This document shows positions 1 through 8,161 of a stretch of DNA of 18,113 nucleotides, piece by piece; positions within the stretch are counted from its first letter, which is position 1; the number at the start of each line of letters is the position of its first letter. Location of the stretch: NCBI GenBank assembly GCA_964542055.1, contig CAZITB010000056.1, positions 1-18,113 of the forward strand, written 5' to 3'. Source of the stretch: CAZITB01 sp964542055 (GTDB lineage: Bacteria; Planctomycetota; Phycisphaerae; Sedimentisphaerales; CAMDDF01). A program made the position numbers and the translations under genes. Below the pieces are notes generated by a model that saw nothing but the letters and a program-made list of their open reading frames with translations, had not been told where the DNA came from and made no database searches.

Positions 1-234
1 CTTTATAAGCGTGAAATTTTTGACAATATAAAGATGGAGAGTACGGGGGCTTTGATCGATACTGAAATACTGGCGAGGGCTAAGAAAAAAGGTTACACGG
101 TCAAGCAGGTTGGGGTGCATCATTATCCCCGGACGGCAGGTGAGCAGACCGGGGCAAATATTGGGGTGATATTGTGTGCATTCAAAGAGCTGTTTGTGCT
201 TTATAAGAAGATTAAAAGCGATTCGTTGGTGTGA
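1..234 (+). CDS. Glycosyltransferase family 2, C-terminal fragment
   Basis: The reading frame is open from base 1, so the gene starts before the window; only about 77 C-terminal codons are present. The residues LYKREIF followed by STGALIDTEIL and VGVHHYPR match the end of the GT-A catalytic domain in DPM1/GtrB-like polyprenyl-phosphate or lipid-linked sugar transferases. Such enzymes move a sugar from a nucleotide donor at the cytoplasmic face of the inner membrane. No C-terminal membrane segment is visible in this tail. The stop codon overlaps the start of the next gene, a GT9 enzyme, which indicates a shared operon for surface-glycan assembly. The acceptor and sugar cannot be told from this fragment. 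Confidence 0.8.
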   Translation, partial: LYKREIFDNIKMESTGALIDTEILARAKKKGYTVKQVGVHHYPRTAGEQTGANIGVILCAFKELFVLYKKIKSDSLV

Positions 235-1283
235 GTATGAGCGCGGCAGTGAAGAAAATTCTGATAATCAAACCCAGCGCATTGGGGGATATTGTTCATG
301 CGCTGCCGGTTTTGAATGGGCTGCGGGATAGTTTTCCAGATACAAAGATAGATTGGTTTGTGAGGAAGGAGTTTGTGCCGCTGATTGACAATCATCCCTG
401 GATCGATGATCTTGTGATATTTGACAGGAAGCAGATGGGGCAGTGGTGGAAAAATCGGCAAGCGATGGGTAAATTTCGAGAGCTGCTTAAGAAATTGAAT
501 AGTCCAAATTATGATATAGTGTTCGATTTTCAGGGACTTTTGCGGACAGGTTTTTTTGCCAAGGCAAGCGGAAGTAAAAAGAGGGTGGGGATGACTATCG
601 CAAGGGAAATGTCACCTTTATTTTATAATTATAAGGTTGAGCCGCCGCAGGAATCGGCGCATGTGCTGGATTATTATTTTAAGATGATCGAAGCGGTGGG
701 TGCGAAAAGGCCTGAGAGAATTGAATATGGTTTGAAGCTCGATGATGACGCGGTTGAATATGTGGATAAATTATTGAGCGAAAGTGGCGTTGGAAAGTTT
801 GCGGTTCTGGTTTCGAGTTCGGCGCAGGAGTATAAGTGCTGGGGTGTTGAAAAATTTGCAAGGCTTGGCGAGATGATGAGTGAGAAGTTCGGTTTGCAAA
901 TTGTAACTGTTGGCACCGAAAATGAAAAATCCCTCACCGGCAAGATTGCAGAGCTTTCGGCGGTTAAGGTTGATGATCTGGCAGGCAAGACGAATATAAA
1001 ACAGCTGATGGCTGTTTTGGCCAAGGCGGATATAATTGTAAGTAACGATACCGGTCCGGGATATATCGGGGCGGCACTTGGCAGAGCGAGTGTGTTTATT
1101 TATGGGCCGACCAATCCCGGGCGGGTTGCGCCTTACGGCAAATATGATGTTGCGGCGGCGGTGAATGCTTATGATCGCGGGCGGACCGTTGAGAGCGAAA
1201 AGGATGAGCATAAGATCGAGCGGGTTACTGTTGAGATGGTTTTTGAAAAGGTCTGTAAGCAACTTGAAAAGGGCAGTAATTGA
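231..1283 (+). CDS. Glycosyltransferase family 9 (heptosyltransferase-like)
   Basis: This is a GT-B fold enzyme of the ADP-heptose:LPS heptosyltransferase family, acting at the cytoplasmic face of the inner membrane to extend a lipopolysaccharide core or similar glycan. The N-terminus (ILIIKPSALGDIVHALPVL, about residues 9-27) is the classic GT9 opening, with the Asp of GD as the expected catalytic base. The C-terminal donor-site signature NDTGPGYIGAALG lies near residue 272, followed by FIYGPTNPGRVAPYG. At 350 residues it has the usual family length. Two starts are possible: GTG at 231 or ATG at 237; both overlap or abut the upstream stop, and neither has a strong ribosome binding site. The close spacing with GT2 and DUF2062 genes supports an envelope-glycan operon. 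Which heptose or other sugar is transferred is not determinable. Confidence 0.88.
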   Translation: MSMSAAVKKILIIKPSALGDIVHALPVLNGLRDSFPDTKIDWFVRKEFVPLIDNHPWIDDLVIFDRKQMGQWWKNRQAMGKFRELLKKLNSPNYDIVFDFQGLLRTGFFAKASGSKKRVGMTIAREMSPLFYNYKVEPPQESAHVLDYYFKMIEAVGAKRPERIEYGLKLDDDAVEYVDKLLSESGVGKFAVLVSSSAQEYKCWGVEKFARLGEMMSEKFGLQIVTVGTENEKSLTGKIAELSAVKVDDLAGKTNIKQLMAVLAKADIIVSNDTGPGYIGAALGRASVFIYGPTNPGRVAPYGKYDVAAAVNAYDRGRTVESEKDEHKIERVTVEMVFEKVCKQLEKGSN

Positions 1284-1840
1284 TGCGAAGTGTCAGAGGT
1301 GCCGGATTTTTAGGGCGGATGATAACATTTTTAAAGGTGCGAATTTTGCATGTCAATGATTCGCCAAGCAGCCTGGCGAAGGGGGTAGCGGTAGGTTTGT
1401 TTGTGGCGTGGCTGCCGGCAATCGGAATTCAGATGCTGTTGGCGTTTATGCTGGCAATTCCGCTAAAAGCCAATAAAGCTCTGGCATTGGGGTTTGTGTG
1501 GGTCAGTAACGTTTTTACGCTGGTGCCAATATATCTGCCGAATTATCTTTTGGGGCGGTCGATAATAAATCTGGTGGGGATAGAGCATGCGAGTTCGGCT
1601 GAGCAGGCGGTTGCACTGATGAAAAAGCTTGGTTCGTTCGGTATGTTGCTGGATATATGGACGCGGGAATTTTGGATGAGTTTTTGGCGCGTTATGGTTA
1701 ATATCGGTTTTCCGCTTTGGGTGGGCAGCCTGGTGGTGGCAAGTGTGATCGGTGCTGCAGGCTATTTCGGTACGTATAGAGCGATAGTGTGGTACCGGGT
1801 GAAATATCCGCGGCGACGTTATCGCAAACATTCGGTTTGA
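1283..1840 (+). CDS. DUF2062 domain membrane protein
   Basis: This 185-residue protein starts at ATG 1283, which shares one base with the upstream TGA stop. That makes translational coupling with the GT9 gene likely. The segment SPSSLAKGVAVGLFVAWLP followed by a conserved hydrophobic hairpin and a later NPVT-like region (SNVFTLVPIYL) is typical of DUF2062, a small inner-membrane family with about three to four hydrophobic segments. Here hydrophobic stretches lie near residues 33-60, 68-90 and 135-165. The tail is very basic (YPRRRYRKHS). The molecular role of DUF2062 is unknown; it often lies beside glycosyltransferase genes, which fits this setting. It ends 15 bases from the converging ileS gene, and no terminator hairpin is visible between them. 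Confidence 0.8.
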   Translation: MRSVRGAGFLGRMITFLKVRILHVNDSPSSLAKGVAVGLFVAWLPAIGIQMLLAFMLAIPLKANKALALGFVWVSNVFTLVPIYLPNYLLGRSIINLVGIEHASSAEQAVALMKKLGSFGMLLDIWTREFWMSFWRVMVNIGFPLWVGSLVVASVIGAAGYFGTYRAIVWYRVKYPRRRYRKHSV

Positions 1841-1855
1841 GTGTAAGCCGGGTGG

Positions 1856-4693
1856 TTATTGCATTTGCTCGATCACTTCGATGCAGCGGACGCAAAGGTC
1901 GGGATGTTTTTCGTTCTCGGCGACGCTTGGCCAATAATTCCAGCATCTCTGGCACTTCTGGTAAGGTGATTTTTCGACGGTGATATTGAGCTTGTCGCCC
2001 TGGTAAAGTTTAACCTGGCTGACGATGCAAAGTGCGGCGAAATTTTCCAGACCGAAATCAGTCAGCATTGAAGTGGTTTCGGTGTCGCCGGTTATCATAA
2101 CCGAGGCTTCCTGGTTCGATGCGATGACATCCTGTTGACGCAGCGATTCGAGAGCTTTTAGAACTTCGTCCCGCAGTTCCATGATTTTATTCCACTTGTC
2201 ACTATCTTTGTCATAATCGATCTCGGGAGCGGGTGTGGGCATTTGTGCCAGGTGGATGCTGTCGGGTTTTTCAAGATTTGTCCAGATTTCTTCTGCGGTG
2301 TGGACCAGTACCGGGGCGATGAGCTTAACGAGCGTTTCGAGGATGTTGTTCATGGCAGATTGCGCACTTTTACGCGAGGGGCTTTGCGGGGCGTCACAGT
2401 ACATGCGGTCTTTTAGTACGTCCATATAGATGCTGGACATTTCGACGGTGCAGAAGTTGTAGATCAGGTTGAAAACTCGGTGGAACGCAAAGTTTTCGTA
2501 GGCGTTTGTTGTGTCGGCGATAAGTTTGTTTAGTTTCTGCATTGCCCATTGGTCGATTATATGCATTTCGGCGTAGGGGATGGTCATTGTTTGGGGGTCG
2601 AAGCCGTTGAGGTTGCCCATGAGGTAACGCACGGTGTTTCGGATTTTTCTATATGCGTCCTGCAGACGGCCGATGAGGGCGTCCGAGCAACGCATGTCTT
2701 CCTGGTAGTTAACGCTTGATACCCAGAGGCGGAGGATGTCGGAGCCGTATTTTTGGATTTCGTCCATTGCGTTGACGTAGTTGCCAAGCGATTTGGATTG
2801 CTTCATGCCTTTGTCGTCAACGGTGAAGCCGTGAGTCAGGACGGTTTTGAACGGTACTGTCCCCAGTGCGCCAAGTGCGGGCAGCATTGAAAGCTGGAAC
2901 CAGCCGCGGTGCTGGTCGGAGCCTTCGAGGTAAAGGTCAACGGGTACGGGCCAGTTTTGATATTGTGCAACGCTGTGCCAGCTGCAGCCGGATTCGAACC
3001 ATACGTCGAATATGTTTTCTTCTTTGTGGAGGTCGTCGAAAGTGAAGCCTTCGGGCAGTTGGAAATCATCTCCGAGAATTTCGCGGGGCGAATCGGAGAA
3101 CCATGCGTTGGAACCTTTCTTGCCGATGTAGCTGGCAACCGCGAGTGTGGATTCTTTTGTGAGCAGGGTTTTGCCTTCGGAGTTGTAGAAAGCGGGGATC
3201 GGCAGGCCCCATGCCCGCTGGCGTGAAATGCACCAGTCGGGGCGGGATTCGAGCATTCCGACGATTCGTTTCTGGCCCCATGCGGGAACCCAGTTTACAT
3301 CGTCTGCTTGTTTTAGTGCCATTTGGCGAAGTGAAGCACCGAATTTGTCGATTTTTTTGTCCACGCTGATGAACCACTGTTCGGTTGCGCGGAATATTAC
3401 CGGTGTTTTGCTTCTCCAGCAATGCGGGTAGCTGTGGAGCAGGTCTTTTTTGGCGAAAAGCAGGTTGAGCTGCTGGAGTTTTTCGATAACGATCGGGTCA
3501 ACTTCGAGGACGTTTTTGCCTTGGAGCCATTCGGGGGTGGTCTGGTCATAAGTTCCGTCGTCATTTACCGGTGAGTAAACGGCGAGATCGTATTTTTGTC
3601 CTGCGATGTAGTCATCTACGCCGTGGCCGGGTGCGGTATGGACGATTCCGGTACCGTCTTCGGTGGTAACGAAATCGGCGAGTATGACCATGTGAGCGTC
3701 TTTTTCGGTTGGGTTGTCAATGTAGGGGTGAGTGTAACGCAGGTTTTCGAGCTGGGAGCCTTTTACCGAGGATTCGGAGATCGAGAACTGGTCATTTTCG
3801 AGGTTTCCGGCTTTTATAACTGCCTGAACTCGGTCGGAGACTATAACTGATGTGTATTCCTTGCCGTCCTTTTTATATGTTATGGACTTGTAATCGAGAT
3901 TCGGGTGAACACAAGCGGCCAGATTCGCAGCGAGTGTCCATGGGGTGGTTGTCCAGATCATAAAACAAACGGTGCTGTCGCAGTCGGTTTCGACAAGGCC
4001 CATTTGCTTTAGTTTTTCGCGAGTTTCGCTGGTTACGGGGAAATTTACGTAGATGCTAGGTGAATGGATATCCTTATATTCCAGTTCTGCATCTGCCAGG
4101 GCGGTTTGGCAGCCGATAGACCAGTGAATGGGTTTTAGCTGCTTGTAAACGAGTCCGTTTTCGATCAATTGAGCGAAAACTTCCAGAATTCCCTGCTCGT
4201 ATTGGGGCTTCATGGTTAAATATGGATTATCGTAGTCGGCAAATATTCCGAGGTCGGCGAATTGTTTAGATTGTTTTTTGACAAATTTGGACGCGTATTT
4301 TTGACAGAGCTTCCTTATTTCGGTTTTTGGCATTTCCATGGCTTTTTCGCCCAGTTCTGCCATAACCTTTACTTCGATGGGCAGGCCGTGGCAGTCCCAG
4401 CCGGGGATGTATGGGCAGTCGTGGCCGGTCATTGTCTTGTATTTTAAGACGATGTCTTTTAGCACTTTATTTATGACGTGGCCCATGTGGATGTCGCCGT
4501 TTGCATAAGGGGGGCCGTCATGTAGAATATATAAAGGGTTATCTTTTCTGGAGTTACGTATCTGATTATACATATCGGACTTTGCCCATTGCTTTCTCTG
4601 GGCCGGTTCTTTCTGGGTGAGGTTTGCCTTCATCGAAAACGATGTCTTGGGCAGTGAAAGACTGTCGCGATAACTTTTCTCATTATTTGCCAT
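1856..4693 (-). CDS. ileS: Isoleucyl-tRNA synthetase
   Basis: Class I aminoacyl-tRNA synthetase that attaches isoleucine to tRNA-Ile in the cytoplasm. The 945 residues are full length for the bacterial type. The HIGH motif is HMGH at residues 69-72. The CP1 editing domain is recognisable from TTPWTLAANLA and GTGIVHTAPGHG. The KMSKS loop reads KQSKS at 631-635, a departure at the second position. A C-terminal zinc-binding finger holds Cys 914, 917, 934 and 937, as in IleRS of the E. coli type. The start at 4693 is supported by AAGGA upstream. A strong promoter lies 35-63 bases upstream and there is no T-box-like leader. The gene converges on the DUF2062 gene. The identification is secure. Confidence 0.97.
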   Translation of the reverse strand: MANNEKSYRDSLSLPKTSFSMKANLTQKEPAQRKQWAKSDMYNQIRNSRKDNPLYILHDGPPYANGDIHMGHVINKVLKDIVLKYKTMTGHDCPYIPGWDCHGLPIEVKVMAELGEKAMEMPKTEIRKLCQKYASKFVKKQSKQFADLGIFADYDNPYLTMKPQYEQGILEVFAQLIENGLVYKQLKPIHWSIGCQTALADAELEYKDIHSPSIYVNFPVTSETREKLKQMGLVETDCDSTVCFMIWTTTPWTLAANLAACVHPNLDYKSITYKKDGKEYTSVIVSDRVQAVIKAGNLENDQFSISESSVKGSQLENLRYTHPYIDNPTEKDAHMVILADFVTTEDGTGIVHTAPGHGVDDYIAGQKYDLAVYSPVNDDGTYDQTTPEWLQGKNVLEVDPIVIEKLQQLNLLFAKKDLLHSYPHCWRSKTPVIFRATEQWFISVDKKIDKFGASLRQMALKQADDVNWVPAWGQKRIVGMLESRPDWCISRQRAWGLPIPAFYNSEGKTLLTKESTLAVASYIGKKGSNAWFSDSPREILGDDFQLPEGFTFDDLHKEENIFDVWFESGCSWHSVAQYQNWPVPVDLYLEGSDQHRGWFQLSMLPALGALGTVPFKTVLTHGFTVDDKGMKQSKSLGNYVNAMDEIQKYGSDILRLWVSSVNYQEDMRCSDALIGRLQDAYRKIRNTVRYLMGNLNGFDPQTMTIPYAEMHIIDQWAMQKLNKLIADTTNAYENFAFHRVFNLIYNFCTVEMSSIYMDVLKDRMYCDAPQSPSRKSAQSAMNNILETLVKLIAPVLVHTAEEIWTNLEKPDSIHLAQMPTPAPEIDYDKDSDKWNKIMELRDEVLKALESLRQQDVIASNQEASVMITGDTETTSMLTDFGLENFAALCIVSQVKLYQGDKLNITVEKSPYQKCQRCWNYWPSVAENEKHPDLCVRCIEVIEQMQ

Positions 4694-4727
4694 TTTGATC
4701 CTTGTGCAAAGAAATTATAAACCTGCA

Positions 4728-4756
4728 ATGATAAAAACTCTCTGCTTTGATGTCAA
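4728..4756 (-). promoter_or_regulatory. Sigma-70-type promoter of ileS
   Basis: On the minus strand there is a perfect TTGACA at 4751-4756 and TATCAT at 4728-4733, separated by exactly 17 bases. Transcription would start near 4720, giving a leader of roughly 27 nucleotides before the ileS start codon. That leaves no room for a T-box or other riboswitch. Confidence 0.65.
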
Positions 4757-4818
4757 GTGGAGACTGGAGTTAAATGATTAACAAAAGGACACATACCGGT
4801 GTTTTAAGAGGTAGAGGA

Positions 4819-4846
4819 TTGAAACATAACTTAGTGCATCTATAAT
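4819..4846 (+). promoter_or_regulatory. Sigma-70-type promoter of the small ORF and xer gene
   Basis: TTGAAA at 4819-4824 and a perfect TATAAT at 4841-4846 are separated by 16 bases on the plus strand. The predicted start near 4853 gives a leader of about 100 bases before the ATG at 4951. It is divergent from the ileS promoter, with about 60 bases between the two -35 elements. Confidence 0.6.
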
Positions 4847-4950
4847 TTTGTCAAATAATTTTTACTTATTTTCAAAAAACTGCTTTAGAAAAAAACTGAA
4901 ACTCCGATAAAAAATATAGCTAAACCAGAGTTCTATTTAGGAATGCTATA

Positions 4951-5193
4951 ATGCGTAAGTGTTTGAAGCAATTGATATTCAACAAAAATGGAGAAAAGTA
5001 CATTTTCAGGTACGAGCAGGGAAGCGAGGATAAGGTTCTCGATGTATTAGTCGAACAAGCCAAGGATGAAAGGACCAGTTTTGACTGGTTCGATGCTTCT
5101 ATAGTGAGTTTCAAGCTTACACAAATTCTTGTTCAGCAGGCAGATAAGCTGGTATTTAAAAATTGCCCCGAGCAAAGCAGTATGCTTGGATAA
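4951..5193 (+). CDS. Small conserved-looking hypothetical protein (80 aa)
   Basis: I do not recognise a named family. The start at 4951 follows an AGGAA element about ten bases upstream and lies downstream of a good promoter. The protein is soluble and mixed-charge with no signal peptide or membrane segment. It begins with a basic stretch (MRKCLKQLIFNKNGEKYIFRY), followed by an acidic, helix-like part with a central FDWFDAS segment near residues 44-50, then a helical LTQILVQQADKLVF tail. The aromatic, acidic central motif is not what random sequence looks like, so I think it is a genuine gene. It lies 49 bases before the xer gene on the same strand and is probably co-transcribed with it. Nothing else in the window indicates a role. 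Confidence 0.65.
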   Translation: MRKCLKQLIFNKNGEKYIFRYEQGSEDKVLDVLVEQAKDERTSFDWFDASIVSFKLTQILVQQADKLVFKNCPEQSSMLG

Positions 5194-5242
5194 AAAGCTT
5201 TTTTGCACAACAAAAGAATAACGGACTATTAAGGATATAAAT

Positions 5243-6229
5243 ATGAAGGATTGTGTGATCGTTCAGGATTTTCTAAACTACTTAAAATTTGAGAGACACT
5301 TTTCTGAGCAAACAGCAAAATGTTATGGAGCTGATCTTGAGCAATTCTGCAGTTTTGTAAGCGAGACCGGCTCTCCAAAGAGCAATGTTGATTCGCAGTC
5401 GTGGGATGGACCAGAACAGGGAGCGGCAACGGCAGTGCAAACTCAAAAAAGCCTGCAGCAGATTCTACTGGAAATCGATACCGATACTTTGCGGGAATTT
5501 CTGGCAAACCTTTCAACCAAAAATTATTCAAAATCAACAACCGCTCGAAAAATAGCAACTCTGAGAAGTTTTTATAAGTTCCTGGTCAAAAGAGGACACA
5601 CAGAAAAAAACCCTGTAACCAGTATAAGAACTCCAAAGCAGGAAAAGAAACTTCCGAAATTTTTGACATACGAAGATATTAAACGTCTGCTCGATGCACC
5701 GGCGAGTAATCATTGGCTTGGTGTTCGTGACCGTGCGATAATGGAAGCACTTTACAGCACTGGTTTAAGGGTAAGTGAGCTTGTGAATTTGAATATGGAT
5801 GATGTTGATTTCCTGTCGGAAGTTCTGCACGTTCGCGGTAAAGGTAAAAAGGAACGAATTGCTCCAATCGGTTCGGCGGCGCTGCGCAGCATTCAATCGT
5901 ATCTTGAATACCGCAATAAACGGGCGATGAACAACAGTAATTTCGATACGAGAATCCTTTTTGTCAACAAGCATGGCAAAAAGCTAAGCACAAGAAGTGT
6001 CCGCCGCAAAATGGATAAATATCTGGAAATGGCAGGGCTTGATAAAACTATCAGTCCGCATACCCTGCGGCACAGTTTCGCTACACACATGCTAAATAAT
6101 GGTGCTGATCTTAGGAGTGTACAGGAACTGCTAGGCCATCAGTCGCTCTCGACTACTCAGGTTTATACCCATGTAACAACCAGCAGGCTAAAAGAACAGT
6201 ATGACAACGCTCATCCGCGAGTGGATTGA
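5243..6229 (+). CDS. Tyrosine recombinase of the XerC/XerD type
   Basis: Site-specific recombinase that cuts and rejoins DNA through a tyrosine-phosphate link. In Xer proteins this resolves chromosome dimers at dif during division. The N-terminal SAM-like core-binding domain covers about residues 5-125 and the catalytic domain about 135-325. The catalytic set is complete: Arg176 (STGLRVSEL), Lys200 (RGKGKKER), His273 and Arg276 (HTLRHSFATHML), His299 (LLGHQS) and Tyr308 (VYTHV). AAGGAT precedes the ATG at 5243. At 328 residues it is about 30 longer than typical XerC/XerD; the extra length is a Ser/Gln/Gly-rich linker at about 41-75 inside the N-terminal domain. The C-terminus ends like a chromosomal Xer protein, not a phage integrase, but which paralogue it is cannot be decided. 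No dif or att site was recognised nearby. Confidence 0.9.
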   Translation: MKDCVIVQDFLNYLKFERHFSEQTAKCYGADLEQFCSFVSETGSPKSNVDSQSWDGPEQGAATAVQTQKSLQQILLEIDTDTLREFLANLSTKNYSKSTTARKIATLRSFYKFLVKRGHTEKNPVTSIRTPKQEKKLPKFLTYEDIKRLLDAPASNHWLGVRDRAIMEALYSTGLRVSELVNLNMDDVDFLSEVLHVRGKGKKERIAPIGSAALRSIQSYLEYRNKRAMNNSNFDTRILFVNKHGKKLSTRSVRRKMDKYLEMAGLDKTISPHTLRHSFATHMLNNGADLRSVQELLGHQSLSTTQVYTHVTTSRLKEQYDNAHPRVD

Positions 6230-6244
6230 TCGGTCAATTATACG

Positions 6245-8053
6245 CTAATCTTTTTTGGCAATTTTCATACGGTAGAGGGCATTTGCTATAAGCTGGCCGA
6301 TAATTCGAAGCAGGGAAATGTCGTCCTCGTTCCATGTCCTTTGCGTGGCTGAACTCATACCTATAAATCCAATGACCTTGCCCTCAAAAGTTACAGGAAC
6401 ATCGATAACCGATTTGATGTTTTGAGAAAGCAAAACTTTTTTCTCAATATATGCTTCCTTGGGCAGTTGTTCGGCATCTGTTACCAGCACCGGTTGTCTG
6501 CTCATGATCCTTGATGTCCACCAGGGTATGTCTGAGCAGTTGAAATTTTTCATGTGTTCGAGTTTAGTATCAATTGATCTGTTTTTTCTGACATGAGTTA
6601 AACTCAGATTCTTTAGATCATCTGAAAACTGGAAAAGGTAAGCAGAATCGACCGCGGTGTAATTTGCCAGCTCCCCTAATGCCGAATCTATAGATAAATT
6701 AAGTCTTTTCGGGGTAATATCGGTGAACATTTCAGAAATTTCAAAAATAAGGTCTTCATAGTTTAGCCGTTTTAGAAATGCCAGTTCGTAAGTGTTGCGT
6801 TCAATCTCGGCAGCGGTTCTCGAAGCAAAAATCCTGAGTATGTCTTCAATAAAATGCGTCTCATCGACCGGTTTTCGGAATAAGACACTTATAAGCCCGA
6901 GAGTGAAGTTGTTGCTGTCAACCAGTCCTATGCCGATATACGCCTCGATTTTCCATTCCTTTAATTTTGGCGCCTTGGGAAACTTTTCGGCAACTTTGGA
7001 TTTATAAACGCACCTTTTTTTCTCAAGTACTTCTTCGCATACAGCACCTTTTATCGGATATTTGAAATTTTCCAGAATATAATCATCTTTATATACCGCA
7101 AGCGTCTGCATCAATTCATGAGAAGTATCTATTTGAGCTACCATAGCGACATCCGCATCGACAGTTTTGGCGATTTGAGTTACCAGAGAGGTAAAAAAAA
7201 CCTTTCCGAATTTGGCAGAAATAAATTTGACGAAATTATTTAAAGCTAAATCGACTTTTTTTCTTTGGGTAATGTCCCTGAGACTAACCCTGATTCCCTG
7301 TGGAGCGTCATTCTGGTCAAAGATCGGCTGGGTACACATTGATATCCACTTCAACTGGTCATCTTTTGTGTATATCCGGAATTCGAAATTGTCGAAATCA
7401 GTTCCTTTTGCTGAGAGTTTCAAAGCCAGCTCTACCATTTCACGATCTTCGTAATGAACAATTGGTAAAGGGAAATCTTTAAAATTAAGTACTTGTTCAA
7501 CTGTATAGCCGGTAATTCGTTGAACTGCAGGGTTGATCCACAAAAGTGTTCCGGTAATCGAAAGCCACATCTCCCAGTCGTAGGTGTAATTTGCGATATT
7601 TCTAAACCGCTGTTCGCTCATACGCAGGGCGAAAGCGGCTTTTTTGGACTCAGTTATATCGGTTGCTGTAAAAGTGATGCCTTTGGAAAGATCATTTACG
7701 TCAACAGGTGTGGAACTGAGATATATATTCATGATGTGGCCGTCTTTGTGTTTCCAAATGGCCTCTATTTCGCCGCAACCATTTTGCTCGATGATTTTGT
7801 AGATTTTTTTACCGACGCGTTGATACTCATCGTCGCTTGGATAAAGTATTCGAGCGTTTTGCCCTAGCAGTTCTTCCCGGGTATAGCCTAGTATTTCGCA
7901 AAACCGCTGATTCATTTCCAAAAGCTGTCGATCGGTAGAAACAATTACAATACCGATAGGAGCGGCATTGAAAATCGAGGCGATAATCTCCTGCGTTAAT
8001 CTCAATTGACTGTGGGCCTCAGCATTTTTTTTATGGCTTTTCGAATTCTTCAT
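6245..8053 (-). CDS. PAS-PAS-GAF-GAF sensory protein without output domain
   Basis: Predicted cytoplasmic sensor of 602 residues. PAS 1 spans about residues 22-140 (AAPIGIVIVSTDRQLLEMN, ending TDITESKK). PAS 2 spans about 146-265 (TGTLLWINPAVQRITGYT, ending LRDITQRKK). Two GAF domains follow at about 285-425 and 440-598, the last ending in the usual helix (LLRIIGQLIANALYRMK). There is no signal peptide or membrane helix. No HisKA/HATPase, GGDEF, EAL or HTH segment is present, and the stop lies 15 bases from the converging xer gene, so an effector domain cannot be encoded just beyond. It may act on a partner kinase elsewhere or be the remnant of a hybrid kinase. The ligand is unknown. The ribosome binding site is weak. 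It lies 108 bases downstream of the terminase gene on the same strand with no clear terminator between, so read-through is possible. Confidence 0.85.
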   Translation of the reverse strand: MKNSKSHKKNAEAHSQLRLTQEIIASIFNAAPIGIVIVSTDRQLLEMNQRFCEILGYTREELLGQNARILYPSDDEYQRVGKKIYKIIEQNGCGEIEAIWKHKDGHIMNIYLSSTPVDVNDLSKGITFTATDITESKKAAFALRMSEQRFRNIANYTYDWEMWLSITGTLLWINPAVQRITGYTVEQVLNFKDFPLPIVHYEDREMVELALKLSAKGTDFDNFEFRIYTKDDQLKWISMCTQPIFDQNDAPQGIRVSLRDITQRKKVDLALNNFVKFISAKFGKVFFTSLVTQIAKTVDADVAMVAQIDTSHELMQTLAVYKDDYILENFKYPIKGAVCEEVLEKKRCVYKSKVAEKFPKAPKLKEWKIEAYIGIGLVDSNNFTLGLISVLFRKPVDETHFIEDILRIFASRTAAEIERNTYELAFLKRLNYEDLIFEISEMFTDITPKRLNLSIDSALGELANYTAVDSAYLFQFSDDLKNLSLTHVRKNRSIDTKLEHMKNFNCSDIPWWTSRIMSRQPVLVTDAEQLPKEAYIEKKVLLSQNIKSVIDVPVTFEGKVIGFIGMSSATQRTWNEDDISLLRIIGQLIANALYRMKIAKKD

Positions 8054-8161
8054 TTAGATTACCGGAAATTTTACCCTATACTTTTATTATTGATGTATAA
8101 CTATACGTTGTAAAGAGGTAATTTGTTGGATTTTTAAATGTACACCTTAAAGTGGATATGG

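Noticed and set aside
5191..5204. AAAAAGCTTTTTT palindrome after the 80-residue ORF, considered as a terminator
   Set aside because: It has no loop and almost no GC in the stem, and the xer gene appears to be read through from the same promoter.
8095..8106. GTATA-AC-TATAC dyad in the spacer between terL and the sensor gene
   Set aside because: It is short and AT-only apart from its ends and centre; too weak to call an operator or an element boundary.
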